Shown: positions 29,586-38,468 of the stretch, piece by piece
Numbering within the stretch: the first letter of the stretch is position 1
Layout of the letters: each line of letters starts with the position of its first letter
NCBI RefSeq assembly: GCF_009746625.1
Contig: NZ_VWXL01000052.1
Span: 186,001 to 250,000 of the forward strand
Origin: Caproicibacter fermentans
GTDB taxonomy: Bacteria > Bacillota > Clostridia > Oscillospirales > Acutalibacteraceae
Length of the DNA: 64,000 bases
Direction of reading: 5' to 3'
Program-made: the position numbers and the translations under genes
Notes under the pieces: generated by a model
The model's database searches: none
Told to the model about the DNA's origin: nothing
Seen by the model: the letters and a program-made list of their open reading frames with translations, nothing else

Positions 29586-31512
29586 TGAGCTGATACTTCA
29601 GCTGCGGTGCTACGGAAATATGGATGATGTGTCCGGCTGGACCGATGAGCAGATGAAGAAAATGCTTGATGGATACCAGAAAAAAAGACAGGCTGTTCTG
29701 TATAGTAAGGTTTGCCCTTATTTTACTGGCGTCCGAAAATATGATGATTTTCGTCAGTGGATTATTGGCTGCAGCAGAAGAAAAGGCTGCGACGTAACGC
29801 CTCTTGAGACGAGAAAATGGGCTTGTGAGTGCGCGCAGCGTTGCTTTTTCTTCAAAACAGAAACCAGGGATTATTGGAATACTCCCTTGGGATGCCGGTT
29901 TTATTCGGAGGCCCAGAAAGAGAGGAAAGCGTTGAAACAGACCTATATTTGCAAATGCGGAAAGACGTTTGAAAAAGATACGACCGCCGATACGACGGGG
30001 TACCGTCTGGGCGGTGATTTTGGAGCAAAACATGAGTGTTTCGGCTGCCCGTTTGTGGTTTCGCTTCATGGAGTACCATATGAAAAAATTATCGGCTATG
30101 AATGTCGCGCGAGCCGGAAAATTAATTACCGCACAACCGCCGATCTGCCGCGGACCCGTGACAGCTTTCACGTCGGCCGAATTCATACGCTTGACCTCGA
30201 TTTTGCCCGTGAAATCTGGAACTATTCCCGCAATCTTCCCGGATTGGATGATTCCGCGAAAGAAATGGACAAGCGCGGGGTCTGTTACGGGTCGGACGGC
30301 CGGTATTGTTTGTCACTGTATTTCAGTAAGACGAAAGCGGGCGTCGCCTCGCTTGCGGCTATTTCGGACCGCTTTTTTGAGGGAAAACCGGAGCGCCCGG
30401 ATGTGACGGAGGAGCAGGAAAAACAGCGTGTGCTGGAAATGATCCGGAAAGCAAAGAAATCGGCAAAGAAACCCGGTGCGGCGCTGACTCCGTCCGGTGA
30501 TTCCGCTGCCGCGCCCCGTCCGATCGAACGGATTACGATGGAAATCAATTTCTATAAGGCTCAAACGGCACAGAATATTATCGAGATCGGGAAGCGTCTG
30601 ATCGAAGCAAAACAGCAGCTTCCGCATGGAGAATGGCTTCCGTGGCTGCGGGATCAGATCCAGTTTTCGGAGGTATCGGCTCAACGGTTTATGCGGATCG
30701 CGCAGGAATTCTCAAATACGTCAACGGTGACGGATTTGCCCTATACAAAATTACTTGCCTTGCTCCAGGTCCCGGAGGACGACAGGGACGATTTTATCCA
30801 GACGACGCACCTGGTAAAGGGTGAGGAAAAGACCGTTTCAGAAATGTCGAAGCGTGAGCTGGAACAGGCAATCAAAGAGCGCGACGAGGCGCGGAATGCG
30901 GCGGCTCAGGCCAGAGAACGGGAATCGAAAGCCGATAGAGAAGCGGCTGCCGCCCGGGAGAAAAGCCGTCAGGAATACAAAAATTACATGGATGCTTTAG
31001 TAAAACTGGAAAAGACGAACGAGAGTTTGCAGATTGCCCGAAGCCAGAAACAGCTCGACCTTCAGAAAATCACGGAATTGGAGGACACGGTTAAGGAACT
31101 GGAATCCCGGCCGATTGAAGTTGCCGTTCAGGAACCCGGCGAAGATATAAAAAAAGTCCTTCGTGCTGAGGGCGCTGCGGACGCCAGCCTGAGATATGAA
31201 AAAGAACTTGCGGCAGCTCAGCGCAAGCTGGAAGAAGCAAAGGCTCAGGCCCGGCAACAGGCTGGATTGGAGCGGGACGATACGATGATTTCCGCGGGTC
31301 GTTTTCTTGATCTGCTCGATTCCGGATACGAAAACTTTTTGATGATCCTGAATTTATCTTCCGCAGACGTGATTGAGCAGGTTGTCAGAAAATGTGTCTC
31401 GAAGATGCGGGAAAAAATTGACGAGCTGGAAAACAAGGCGGCGCTGATCCGCAACGGAGCCCTGATGGACCAGGAGTTTTCACTGCCGCCGGCGGATGGA
31501 CGGGAGGGGTAA
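29575..31512 (+). CDS. Large fused phage protein with DUF3102 domain
   Basis: A 645-aa protein with three parts. Residues 1-300 are cysteine-rich with several CxC/CxxC-type pairs (CKCGKTF, HECFGCPF) and likely zinc sites. Residues about 322-400 are DUF3102 (MEINFYKAQTAQNIIEIGKR, PHGEWLPWLRDQIQFSEVSA, QRFMRIAQEF), a DNA-partition-like domain. Residues 410-600 are a long coiled coil rich in Glu, Lys and Ala. DUF3102 proteins occur in phages and plasmids with ParB-like roles. The N-terminal fusion is unfamiliar to me. I chose the ATG at 29575, although no strong ribosome site stands before it. Confidence 0.65.
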   Translation: MDRNELILQLRCYGNMDDVSGWTDEQMKKMLDGYQKKRQAVLYSKVCPYFTGVRKYDDFRQWIIGCSRRKGCDVTPLETRKWACECAQRCFFFKTETRDYWNTPLGCRFYSEAQKERKALKQTYICKCGKTFEKDTTADTTGYRLGGDFGAKHECFGCPFVVSLHGVPYEKIIGYECRASRKINYRTTADLPRTRDSFHVGRIHTLDLDFAREIWNYSRNLPGLDDSAKEMDKRGVCYGSDGRYCLSLYFSKTKAGVASLAAISDRFFEGKPERPDVTEEQEKQRVLEMIRKAKKSAKKPGAALTPSGDSAAAPRPIERITMEINFYKAQTAQNIIEIGKRLIEAKQQLPHGEWLPWLRDQIQFSEVSAQRFMRIAQEFSNTSTVTDLPYTKLLALLQVPEDDRDDFIQTTHLVKGEEKTVSEMSKRELEQAIKERDEARNAAAQARERESKADREAAAAREKSRQEYKNYMDALVKLEKTNESLQIARSQKQLDLQKITELEDTVKELESRPIEVAVQEPGEDIKKVLRAEGAADASLRYEKELAAAQRKLEEAKAQARQQAGLERDDTMISAGRFLDLLDSGYENFLMILNLSSADVIEQVVRKCVSKMREKIDELENKAALIRNGALMDQEFSLPPADGREG

Positions 31513-31515
31513 TTC

Positions 31516-31590
31516 ATGATTTTTGGGTTGGGGAAGATCTTTGCAGCGAATGCTTTAAGAAGACATTCAAGAAAAAATACGGAGGGATAA
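31516..31590 (+). CDS. Leader-like 24-aa peptide
   Basis: A tiny frame (MIFGLGKIFAANALRRHSR...) follows GAGGGGTAATTC and ends TAA seven bases before the next gene; its own last codons carry the GGAGGG ribosome site of that gene. It may serve for translational coupling. Weak support. Confidence 0.3.
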   Translation: MIFGLGKIFAANALRRHSRKNTEG

Positions 31591-31596
31591 ATAGAG

Positions 31597-31833
31597 ATGC
31601 AAACAATTATTGATGGAAAACTTTATGACACGGATACGGCGACATTGGTCGCCAGCAGCTGGCGAGAGGAAATCTTTCGTACCAGGAGAGGAAACTGGTT
31701 CAAGAGAGTCAGAGCCTTGTGCAGCGAGAATTTTGTGTTGGAAAAAATGAACGATGCAGAGGCAAAAAGGGCTGTCGGCATACTTTCGCCGAAGAGCTAT
31801 GAAACATATTTCGGGAGGCCGGAAGAGGCCTGA
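31597..31833 (+). CDS. Small phage protein, unknown
   Basis: A 78-aa protein (MQTIIDGKLYDTDTATLVAS then SWREEIFRTRRGNWFKRVRA, SPKSYETYFGRPEEA). The YDTDTATLV-type opening is common among small phage-encoded proteins, but no function is known to me. ACGGAGGG precedes the ATG. Confidence 0.6.
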   Translation: MQTIIDGKLYDTDTATLVASSWREEIFRTRRGNWFKRVRALCSENFVLEKMNDAEAKRAVGILSPKSYETYFGRPEEA

Positions 31834-31853
31834 CCGGAAGGGAGGGCATAAAA

Positions 31854-32222
31854 ATGGAGCTACGGGACCGCGCCCGGAAGATGGTAATCGTAACCGAGGC
31901 TGAATGCCGCGACGGAGTCGGGAAAGACGTTGGCAGAACAATTTTCGAGCTTGCGCTGACGGTGACCGCCGGCGATGGAAAAGGGGATGAAATCGTAAAA
32001 AGGTACATTTTTGAGGGGGTATTGCCCGATTATCTCCGGCGCGATCTGCTGAGGCTTGGGTATCTTATTGATTCGATCGAGGATTTGCAACGGATCGCCG
32101 GGGAACTGATCGGGACGGTGCTCAGGGTGTCGCTGGTAAAAGACGGCGACGCCTTGCGCGTCTATCTGGACGATTATTTCGGCCGGGACGATCCGAAAAA
32201 ATATAAAGCAGTAATCAGGTGA
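31854..32222 (+). CDS. Hypothetical early phage protein
   Basis: A 122-aa protein with an OB- or beta-barrel-like pattern (RKMVIVTEAECRDGVGKDVG, FELALTVTAGDG...). It sits immediately before the primase-helicase gene, the place where many phages encode an annealing or accessory replication protein. No diagnostic motif is seen, so no function is proposed. AGGGAGGGC precedes the ATG. Confidence 0.55.
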   Translation: MELRDRARKMVIVTEAECRDGVGKDVGRTIFELALTVTAGDGKGDEIVKRYIFEGVLPDYLRRDLLRLGYLIDSIEDLQRIAGELIGTVLRVSLVKDGDALRVYLDDYFGRDDPKKYKAVIR

Positions 32223-32226
32223 TGCA

Positions 32227-34692
32227 ATGCAATACGACAATATACCGCAGGAACTGATCCGCCGAAAACAGTGGGTCTGTCATCGTTATCCGGACAAAAG
32301 TCCCCTTTGCCCTCGGCCCAATTTCAGGGGGGAGCTTTTCCACGCGAAGGCCGACGACAGCTCGACCTGGGGGACCTTTGACGAGGCGATTCAGGCGGTG
32401 CGCGACTACGGAGCGTCCGGAATCGGGTTTGAGCTGGGAGACGGAATCGCCGGCGTCGATATCGATCACTGCATTGACGACGGGGAGCCGTCCGATTTCG
32501 CAAAGGAATTGATCGACGGCCTGCAGAGCTACGCCGAGGTTTCGCCGAGCGGGACGGGAATTCATATTCTCTGCAAGGGAAAGCTCCCCAATCGGGACGG
32601 CCGCAAAGACCCGATGCTGGGCCTTGAAATGTACGATTCGGTTCGTTATTTCACCGTTACAGGCAATGTTTTTTGCGACGAGGACGGCTTTGCTTATCCG
32701 CTTCGGGAATGCACTGAAACGCTTGATAAAATCCATAAAAAGTATTTAACGCGTGAAAACGCGAGGCAGACGCGGTTCGGGGAATCCGCTGACGAGGATC
32801 CGCAGCCTGTGACTGTTTCTCCGAAGAGAAAGGAACTGCCTGGAAACGGTTCGACCGGGGAACAGGCGAGGGACCTTTCCGATGAGCAAATTCTCGATAT
32901 TGCGTTTCGCTCCAAAAACGGGGAGGAAATGCAGCGCTTGTATCGCGGGGATTGGTCAACAAACAAATATCCGTCGCAGAGCGAGGCGGATTTTGCTTTC
33001 GCGAGCTATCTGGCCTTTTGGTTTGACTGCAATCCGGAGCGAATGGACCGTGTTTTCCGCGCGTCCGGGATGTACCGTGACAAATGGGATCGTTCCGTCG
33101 GAGGAGGCCGGACCTACGGGCAATATACGCTTTCGCGCGCGGTCAAGGGTAAGGACCGCACGTTTGTCCCGATTGACCGCCAATATCAGCGGAAAGAGAT
33201 TCCGCTGCCGGAGCCGCCTCCGGAACCGCCGAAAGGGGGAGTTTCCCCTCCGTCGGATCCCGCGGAAGATCATCCTCCGGCCGGGCCTGAAATCCAGAAG
33301 GATCCTCGCCTTTACACCTACGACGACACGGGAAACGCTTATCGCTTTCGTGACGCGTACAGCAGCGAAATCAAGTACGACCACATCAACAAAATCTGGA
33401 TGATCTGGAGCGGCCAGCGATGGTGCGAGGACCAGACCGGCGAAATTAAGCGCCGCGCGGACGAGCTTCTGGAGCGGATGCGAAAGGAAGCAGACCCGGG
33501 CGGGGATAATGCCGTGAACGAAACGCTGATGAAGCATATCAGGAGAACAAGGTCCAGCAAGGCGAAAAAAGCAATGATCGAGGAAACGCAGCACCTTCCG
33601 GGAATCCCGATTCTTCCGAACGAGCTGGATCGGTACAAGGACGCGCTGAACGTAAAAAACGGCATTGTTGATCTGAAAACCGGGAAGCTGCGCCCGCACG
33701 ACCGCCGGCTGAAGCTGTCGCTTCTGGCGGACGTGGAGTACATAGAGGGTGCTGCCTGTCCGTTATGGCTTAAATTCCTGGAAGAGATCACCAAAGGCGA
33801 CAAAGAGCTTCAGCTCTACATCCAGCGCATGGTCGGGTATTTTCTGACCGGATCGACGGCGGAGCAGTGCCTTTTCTTTCTGTACGGCACGGGCTCCAAC
33901 GGAAAAAGCACGTTTGTCAATATAGTCAGCTCTCTGTTCGGGGATTACACGAAAAACGCGCAGGCCGATACTATCATGCGCGTCGACCGCGGCAATTCCT
34001 CCGCGGCCCGGTCCGATATCGCCCGCCTGAAGAGCGTCCGCCTTGTAACGACGTCGGAGCCGTCGGGCGGCTGCGTGTTGGACGAGGCCCTGGTTAAGAC
34101 GATGACCGGCGAGGATGTCATCACGGCCCGGAGGCTTTACCGGGAGGAATTCCAGTTCCGGCCGGAGTTTAAAATCGTGATGGCGACCAATGTCAAGCCG
34201 ATCATCAAACACAGTGATCACGGGATCTGGCGACGGGTCCGGATGCTTCCGTTTGAGGCACAGATTGCCGACGACAAAAAGGATATTCATCTCGCGGAGA
34301 AGCTGCTGGCGGAAAAGCCAGGCATTTTTCAGTGGGCGCTTCGCGGGGCCGTGGACTGGTACCGGGAGGGAATGCCAGACTGTGTGCTGGTTGACGCCGC
34401 AAACGAGGAATATCGGCGTGAAATGGATAAGATGAAACAGTTTGTCGAGGACTGCATCGTGCAGGAAAAAGGCTGTTCGATTCCGTCCGGGCGGCTTTAC
34501 GGGGTTTATAGGGCCTGGTGTTCGGAACGCGGAGAACGTTATCCCGCGTCTCAAAGCAAGTTTTCTCTGGACCTTCAGGACAACTATCATTTTTTCAAGA
34601 GAAAAACCTCAAGATTCAACGAATTTGTCGATGTGACTCTGTCAGACGCCGGGACGCAGCTCGCGACGATGGCCCCCGCTACCCCCCAGTAA
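32227..34692 (+). CDS. Fused archaeo-eukaryotic-type primase and SF3 helicase
   Basis: An 821-aa replication protein. The N-terminal third is an archaeo-eukaryotic-type primase/polymerase: the metal-binding GVDIDH at 76-81, SGTGIH at 108-113 and YDSVRYFTVTG after it. A proline-rich linker follows at about 320-350. The C-terminal half is a D5/SF3 helicase with Walker A FLYGTGSNGKST (about 551-562), Walker B in VRLVTTSEP and a terminal winged-helix part. It primes and unwinds phage DNA. It ends the early operon. Confidence 0.92.
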   Translation: MQYDNIPQELIRRKQWVCHRYPDKSPLCPRPNFRGELFHAKADDSSTWGTFDEAIQAVRDYGASGIGFELGDGIAGVDIDHCIDDGEPSDFAKELIDGLQSYAEVSPSGTGIHILCKGKLPNRDGRKDPMLGLEMYDSVRYFTVTGNVFCDEDGFAYPLRECTETLDKIHKKYLTRENARQTRFGESADEDPQPVTVSPKRKELPGNGSTGEQARDLSDEQILDIAFRSKNGEEMQRLYRGDWSTNKYPSQSEADFAFASYLAFWFDCNPERMDRVFRASGMYRDKWDRSVGGGRTYGQYTLSRAVKGKDRTFVPIDRQYQRKEIPLPEPPPEPPKGGVSPPSDPAEDHPPAGPEIQKDPRLYTYDDTGNAYRFRDAYSSEIKYDHINKIWMIWSGQRWCEDQTGEIKRRADELLERMRKEADPGGDNAVNETLMKHIRRTRSSKAKKAMIEETQHLPGIPILPNELDRYKDALNVKNGIVDLKTGKLRPHDRRLKLSLLADVEYIEGAACPLWLKFLEEITKGDKELQLYIQRMVGYFLTGSTAEQCLFFLYGTGSNGKSTFVNIVSSLFGDYTKNAQADTIMRVDRGNSSAARSDIARLKSVRLVTTSEPSGGCVLDEALVKTMTGEDVITARRLYREEFQFRPEFKIVMATNVKPIIKHSDHGIWRRVRMLPFEAQIADDKKDIHLAEKLLAEKPGIFQWALRGAVDWYREGMPDCVLVDAANEEYRREMDKMKQFVEDCIVQEKGCSIPSGRLYGVYRAWCSERGERYPASQSKFSLDLQDNYHFFKRKTSRFNEFVDVTLSDAGTQLATMAPATPQ

Positions 34693-34876
34693 TGGAGGGG
34701 CGTGGAACCTTGGAGGGACTTCCGGAAACTTTCCCTAGGCAAACTATAGAACAGTTTTATACGAAGTGTTCCACCTTTCCATAAGTATCCACATAATCAG
34801 AATTCATCTTCCTTTTTTAGCTTATCCGCTCTTCCATGAAGCTCCATTTCTATCCATGAGGAGGTTTTTTACAATA
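34693..34876 (+). other. Intergenic leader before the sigma-like gene
   Basis: 184 bases without a gene. The end of the stretch carries AGGAGG before the sigma-like gene. No palindrome or known element was identified with confidence. Confidence 0.4.
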
Positions 34877-35290
34877 ATGAACAATGATGAAAAGAAAAAG
34901 AAATTGAGAGAGTATTTGTTGTCTGCCGACCGGCTCAAGAAAAAATGCGATGATGCTATCCGCTGGGAAAGCCTGAGTGCCGGGCCGTCCGGAATGATTC
35001 TCAATCGCGGCGGAAAGGGGCGGCCTGATACGATCAAGGAAACCGCGATGCAGGCCAGACAGGAATGCGAGGATTTGGCGGTCGAAACCAGAAGACTGCG
35101 GCAAGAGCTGAACGACGCGCTCGCCCTGATGGAGGATAACCAGCTGAGGTCCATCATCGAGGGGCTGTATATCGACGGGATGAGCACCCGGCAGCTTCGG
35201 GAGAAAAAAAGCTATTCGGAACGGCATATGCGCCGCCTGACGAGCATGGCAATCCGGGAGCTGGACCGATGCAGCACATTCTTTTCCTAA
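34877..35290 (+). CDS. Sigma-70 region-4-like late regulator (ArpU/DUF1492-like)
   Basis: A 137-aa protein: an N-terminal coiled region (LREYLLSADRLKKKCDDAIR...) and a C-terminal helix-turn-helix with RSIIEGLYIDGMSTRQLREK and KSYSERHMRRLTSMAIREL. This is the shape of the phage sigma-like activators that turn on late packaging genes in Firmicutes phages. Its position, between the replication operon and the terminase, fits. ATG at 34877 follows AGGAGG at 11 bases. Confidence 0.75.
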   Translation: MNNDEKKKKLREYLLSADRLKKKCDDAIRWESLSAGPSGMILNRGGKGRPDTIKETAMQARQECEDLAVETRRLRQELNDALALMEDNQLRSIIEGLYIDGMSTRQLREKKSYSERHMRRLTSMAIRELDRCSTFFS

Positions 35291-35330
35291 AAGATGGCCG
35301 GAAATGTCCGGGAATGTCCGCAAATGTCCG
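35291..35330 (+). repeat. 10-bp tandem repeats (iteron-like)
   Basis: GAAATGTCCG, GGAATGTCCG and CAAATGTCCG are tandem and in phase at 35301-35330, with a degenerate fourth copy (AAGATGGCCG) just before. They start one base after the sigma-like gene stop. Possible binding site of the initiator or of the packaging enzyme. Confidence 0.7.
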
Positions 35331-35368
35331 GTTGAAATCAACACCGTTCTTGACGTATAATCATGCTC

Positions 35369-35403
35369 AGAGAGGTATGCTCGCATGGGCATATCTCTTT
35401 TTT
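35369..35403 (+). terminator. Terminator after the sigma-like gene
   Basis: AGAGAGGTATGC and GCATATCTCT pair with a two-base bulge, followed by a run of T residues. Confidence 0.65.
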
Positions 35404-35850
35404 CGTATTCAAATTAAAATCAGGCTGAAATTAAAGCCCGATTCCTGAATTCAAATGGACTCTGCCAGTTATCAACATCTAGTGGTTGAAAGTGTTGATA
35501 ACAGCGTATTTACCACAGAATATTCCGCTTTTACATCAGGAACGCCTAGGAGGGGAGAACATTACGGGTCCTTCTGGCCCCATACCCCCGTTGCGGGTCT
35601 TGCGAGGCCCGGGGAATACCCGTTTTAAAAACGGCGGAATTACTTTGAATTTTTGAAAAGCCGAAATCCCTTGCCGCACAGGTAAAACTTGTGCAGAACG
35701 ACGGGAAAGCCGCAATCGAGCCAAACGCGGCAAAAGCAGAAGCGGTTCGGCGTTTTGACGAAAAAGCGGGGTGTGCTGCTGGTGTGAATTTTGGTGTTCC
35801 GGGAATGGAAGCAAGCTGAAAAATCATCAATGGGGAAGGGGGCGCGGAGT
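35404..35850 (+). other. Non-coding region before terminase (candidate packaging site)
   Basis: About 450 bases without a clear gene. It holds a perfect inverted repeat GTTATCAACA (35468-35477)/TGTTGATAAC (35493-35502) and GC-rich hairpins around 35570-35620. Its position directly upstream of the small terminase gene makes it the natural place for the cos or pac site and the late promoter. Confidence 0.45.
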
Positions 35851-36411
35851 TTGGCTGACGAGGAAAAGGTTGAACAAAAAGGAGACCTGTATTTCGAGGG
35901 CGGAACGATTATCGCGAGTACAAAGTATGCGGCGGCATATTTCGGGGTAACCCCTGCGACGCTGAGCAACTGGGTTAAGGCCGGATGCCCGAGAGCGAGA
36001 CACGGATATTACGATATCAAGGCCGTAACGGAATGGAACGCGCAGAAAGAGGGAGAGCGCCTGGCGGAAGTCGCCAGAACGGACCCCGCAAAGATGTCAC
36101 CGAGCCAGATGAAAACCCACTATGACGCGCTGCTGAAACAGGCCCAGCTGGAAGCGACGCAAATGAAGAACCAGATCGCCGGCGGAGAATATCTGCCGAA
36201 AACGGAAATTGTGAGTTCGCTCAGCAGGCTTTTCTCGCTGCTTCGGGCTTCCGTGATAGGCCTGGGTCATGAACTGGGAATGACGGTTGCCTCTTACATT
36301 GACGCGGATGAAGCGAGAAAAATCGACAAGCTGATCACCGACCGGGTCGAGGACGCGCTGTCGCAGATGTCGGTCGACGGAGTCTATCAACCGGGAGCTG
36401 ATTTGCCGTGA
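35851..36411 (+). CDS. Terminase small subunit (Nu1-like)
   Basis: A 186-aa DNA-recognition subunit of the packaging enzyme. A winged-helix Nu1-type motif, TKYAAAYFGVTPATLSNWVK then AGCPRARHGYYDIKAVTEWN, is at about 23-62 and recognises the packaging site. The rest is helical and would contact the large subunit. I favour the TTG at 35851 after GGAAGGGGGCGCGGAG. An in-frame ATG at 35830 lacks a ribosome site. It overlaps the large subunit gene by four bases. Confidence 0.82.
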   Translation: MADEEKVEQKGDLYFEGGTIIASTKYAAAYFGVTPATLSNWVKAGCPRARHGYYDIKAVTEWNAQKEGERLAEVARTDPAKMSPSQMKTHYDALLKQAQLEATQMKNQIAGGEYLPKTEIVSSLSRLFSLLRASVIGLGHELGMTVASYIDADEARKIDKLITDRVEDALSQMSVDGVYQPGADLP

Positions 36412-38255
36412 AGCCGTGGGTTGTGCCGGATTGGATCCGGACCGCGCTTTTAACGCTGCGGCCTCCCGGGAAAAAGACGGTCAGCGAATGGGCCGACGAA
36501 TACCGGGTGCTGTCGCTGGCGGAATCCAGTAAACCGGGACCCTGGCGGACGGATTACATGCCTTATCTGCGGGAAATTATGGACGCTTTTTCCGATCCGG
36601 AGGTCGAGGAAATCGGAGTGGTGAAAGCGACGCAGGAGGGCGGAACCGAGGCGATCCTGAACATGATGGGGTCCGCGATCTGTCAGGACCCGGGACCAAT
36701 GCTGGTTGTGTACCCCCAGAAAGAACTGGCCGAGCGGATCAGCGAGCACCGGATCCGGCCGATGATCATGAACTGCAAAGAGCTGAAAAAACGGTTCGAC
36801 GAAAGCAGCAAACGGCTGGATCTGAATTTTTCCGGCGGCGTCAATATCGGGATCGTCGGAGCGAATTCACCGAGCGACCTCGCCTCTTTTCCGATCCGGT
36901 ATGTTTTTCTGGATGAAGAGGATAAGTATCCGGTTCAGGCCGGGAAGGAAGCGAGTCCGGCAAAGCTCGCGATGGAGCGGCAGAAAACGTACCCTGCGAA
37001 CAAGAAAACGGTCAGGGTTTCGACGCCGGTTTTTGAATCCGGACCGACCTGGAAGAACTGGCTGAAGGCCGACACGCAGATGGAGTGCTTTGTGAAATGC
37101 CCGAACTGCGGCGCGAGCTGGACGTTTCAATTCCGTCAGCTGCGCTGGCCGGAAGGGAGCAGCCCGGACCAGGCAAGAAAAGAAGCGTTTTACGTCTGCG
37201 AGGAATGCGGCTGTTTAATTTCGGACGCCGAGAAAAACGAGATGGTCCGGCACTGCGAATGGAAACCGGTCAAAACCAACGGAAGCCGCCGCAGGATCGC
37301 CTTTCGGCTCAATGCTTTTTATTCTCCGCTTCTGCGGTTCGGTGACATCGCCGCGGAATTCCTGGATGACAAGGATCAGCCGGAGCTGCTGCAGAATTTT
37401 ATCAATTCCTGGCTCGGGGAGCCGTTCAAAGAGGTCGAGCGCGAACTGGACGCGGACCGGCTGCTGGCGGAGCGGCAGAGCAATTTCGAAAAGCTGGTAG
37501 TCCCGCCGGGAACGGTAATGCTGACCGGCGGCGTCGACGTTCAGAGAAAATGCTTTTACTGGGTTGTCCGGGCGTGGCGCGCGAACATGACGAGCTACAA
37601 CATCGCGCACGGACAGGCATTTACCTGGAATGAAATCGAGGAGGTCATGAACGCCGAATACAGGGACAAGCGAAACAGTCGCTTTCAGGTAAACCTGTGC
37701 GCGGTGGATTCCGGAGACCAGACCGACGACGTTTATGATTTCTGCGCCGTCAATCGTGAGTGGGCGGTTCCGGTCAAGGGCTCCAGCAACCGTATGATCA
37801 CGAAATACCGGCCTTCGGTGATCGACCGGGACGGGATTTCCAAAGGGATGACGCTGCTGATGGTCGACACGGATTATTACAAGGACATGATCTTTTCCCG
37901 CATTTTGCGGGATGAAGAAGAGGGCGGATGGTTTGTTTTTCATGGCTGCGACCCGGAGTACGCCGAAATGATCACTGCGGAGCAGAAGGTAATTTCACGG
38001 GTGCGCGGACACCTGGTCAGTCACTGGGAGCAAAAATCGACCGGGGCCGCGAACCATTATCTTGACTGCGAAGTCTATGCCGCCTGCGCCGCGGATGTGT
38101 TCGGGATCCGGACGCTTCGGGCGAACCAGGCGAGGAGGGAACAGAGCGAAGCAGTACCGCCGGAACGGCAGCCGAATCTGATGCCGGAACCCTCCGGCAT
38201 TGAGGAAAAAAGAACATACGGCGGGAAATCTTTCCGGAGGAGGCGATGGAGATGA
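36408..38255 (+). CDS. Terminase large subunit (GpA type)
   Basis: A 615-aa ATP-driven packaging motor and nuclease of the lambda GpA family. The Walker A-like motif is VVKATQEGGTEAIL (73-81), Walker B is RYVFLDEEDKYP (167-172), and a C-terminal nuclease domain carries GGVDVQRKCFYW and AVDSGDQTDDVYDF with the expected acidic residues. A cysteine cluster (CPNCGASW, CEECGCL) lies in between. It cuts concatemeric DNA at cos and drives it into the capsid. It overlaps both neighbours. Confidence 0.95.
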   Translation: MKPWVVPDWIRTALLTLRPPGKKTVSEWADEYRVLSLAESSKPGPWRTDYMPYLREIMDAFSDPEVEEIGVVKATQEGGTEAILNMMGSAICQDPGPMLVVYPQKELAERISEHRIRPMIMNCKELKKRFDESSKRLDLNFSGGVNIGIVGANSPSDLASFPIRYVFLDEEDKYPVQAGKEASPAKLAMERQKTYPANKKTVRVSTPVFESGPTWKNWLKADTQMECFVKCPNCGASWTFQFRQLRWPEGSSPDQARKEAFYVCEECGCLISDAEKNEMVRHCEWKPVKTNGSRRRIAFRLNAFYSPLLRFGDIAAEFLDDKDQPELLQNFINSWLGEPFKEVERELDADRLLAERQSNFEKLVVPPGTVMLTGGVDVQRKCFYWVVRAWRANMTSYNIAHGQAFTWNEIEEVMNAEYRDKRNSRFQVNLCAVDSGDQTDDVYDFCAVNREWAVPVKGSSNRMITKYRPSVIDRDGISKGMTLLMVDTDYYKDMIFSRILRDEEEGGWFVFHGCDPEYAEMITAEQKVISRVRGHLVSHWEQKSTGAANHYLDCEVYAACAADVFGIRTLRANQARREQSEAVPPERQPNLMPEPSGIEEKRTYGGKSFRRRRWR

Positions 38256-38464
38256 CGATTGCGGAGCTGGAAACGCGAAGAGACGGGATCCTGCAGGCAA
38301 TTAAAAAAATTGAGAACGGGGCGCAGGAATACCGGATCGGGACAAGAACCGTACAGAGGGCGGACCTTGCGACGCTGTACGCGGAGTACCGGATGGTCAG
38401 CAAAGAAATTGACCTGATTGCGCGGCCCGGAACGACGGTTGCGTTCTTAAGGCGGAGGAGGTGA
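38246..38464 (+). CDS. gpW-like head-tail joining protein
   Basis: A 72-aa basic protein with the two-helix layout of lambda gpW: IAELETRRDGILQAIKKIEN, a beta turn GIGTRTVQRADLATLYAEY-type stretch, and MVSKEIDLIARPGTTVAF. In lambda gpW attaches to the portal and stabilises packaged DNA. It overlaps the large terminase stop and precedes the portal, the same order as in lambda. Confidence 0.8.
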   Translation: MEMTIAELETRRDGILQAIKKIENGAQEYRIGTRTVQRADLATLYAEYRMVSKEIDLIARPGTTVAFLRRRR

Positions 38465-38468
38465 TAAG

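Noticed and set aside
35291-35330. CRISPR array
   Set aside because: Repeats are 10 bp and contiguous with no spacers; no cas genes anywhere in the window.
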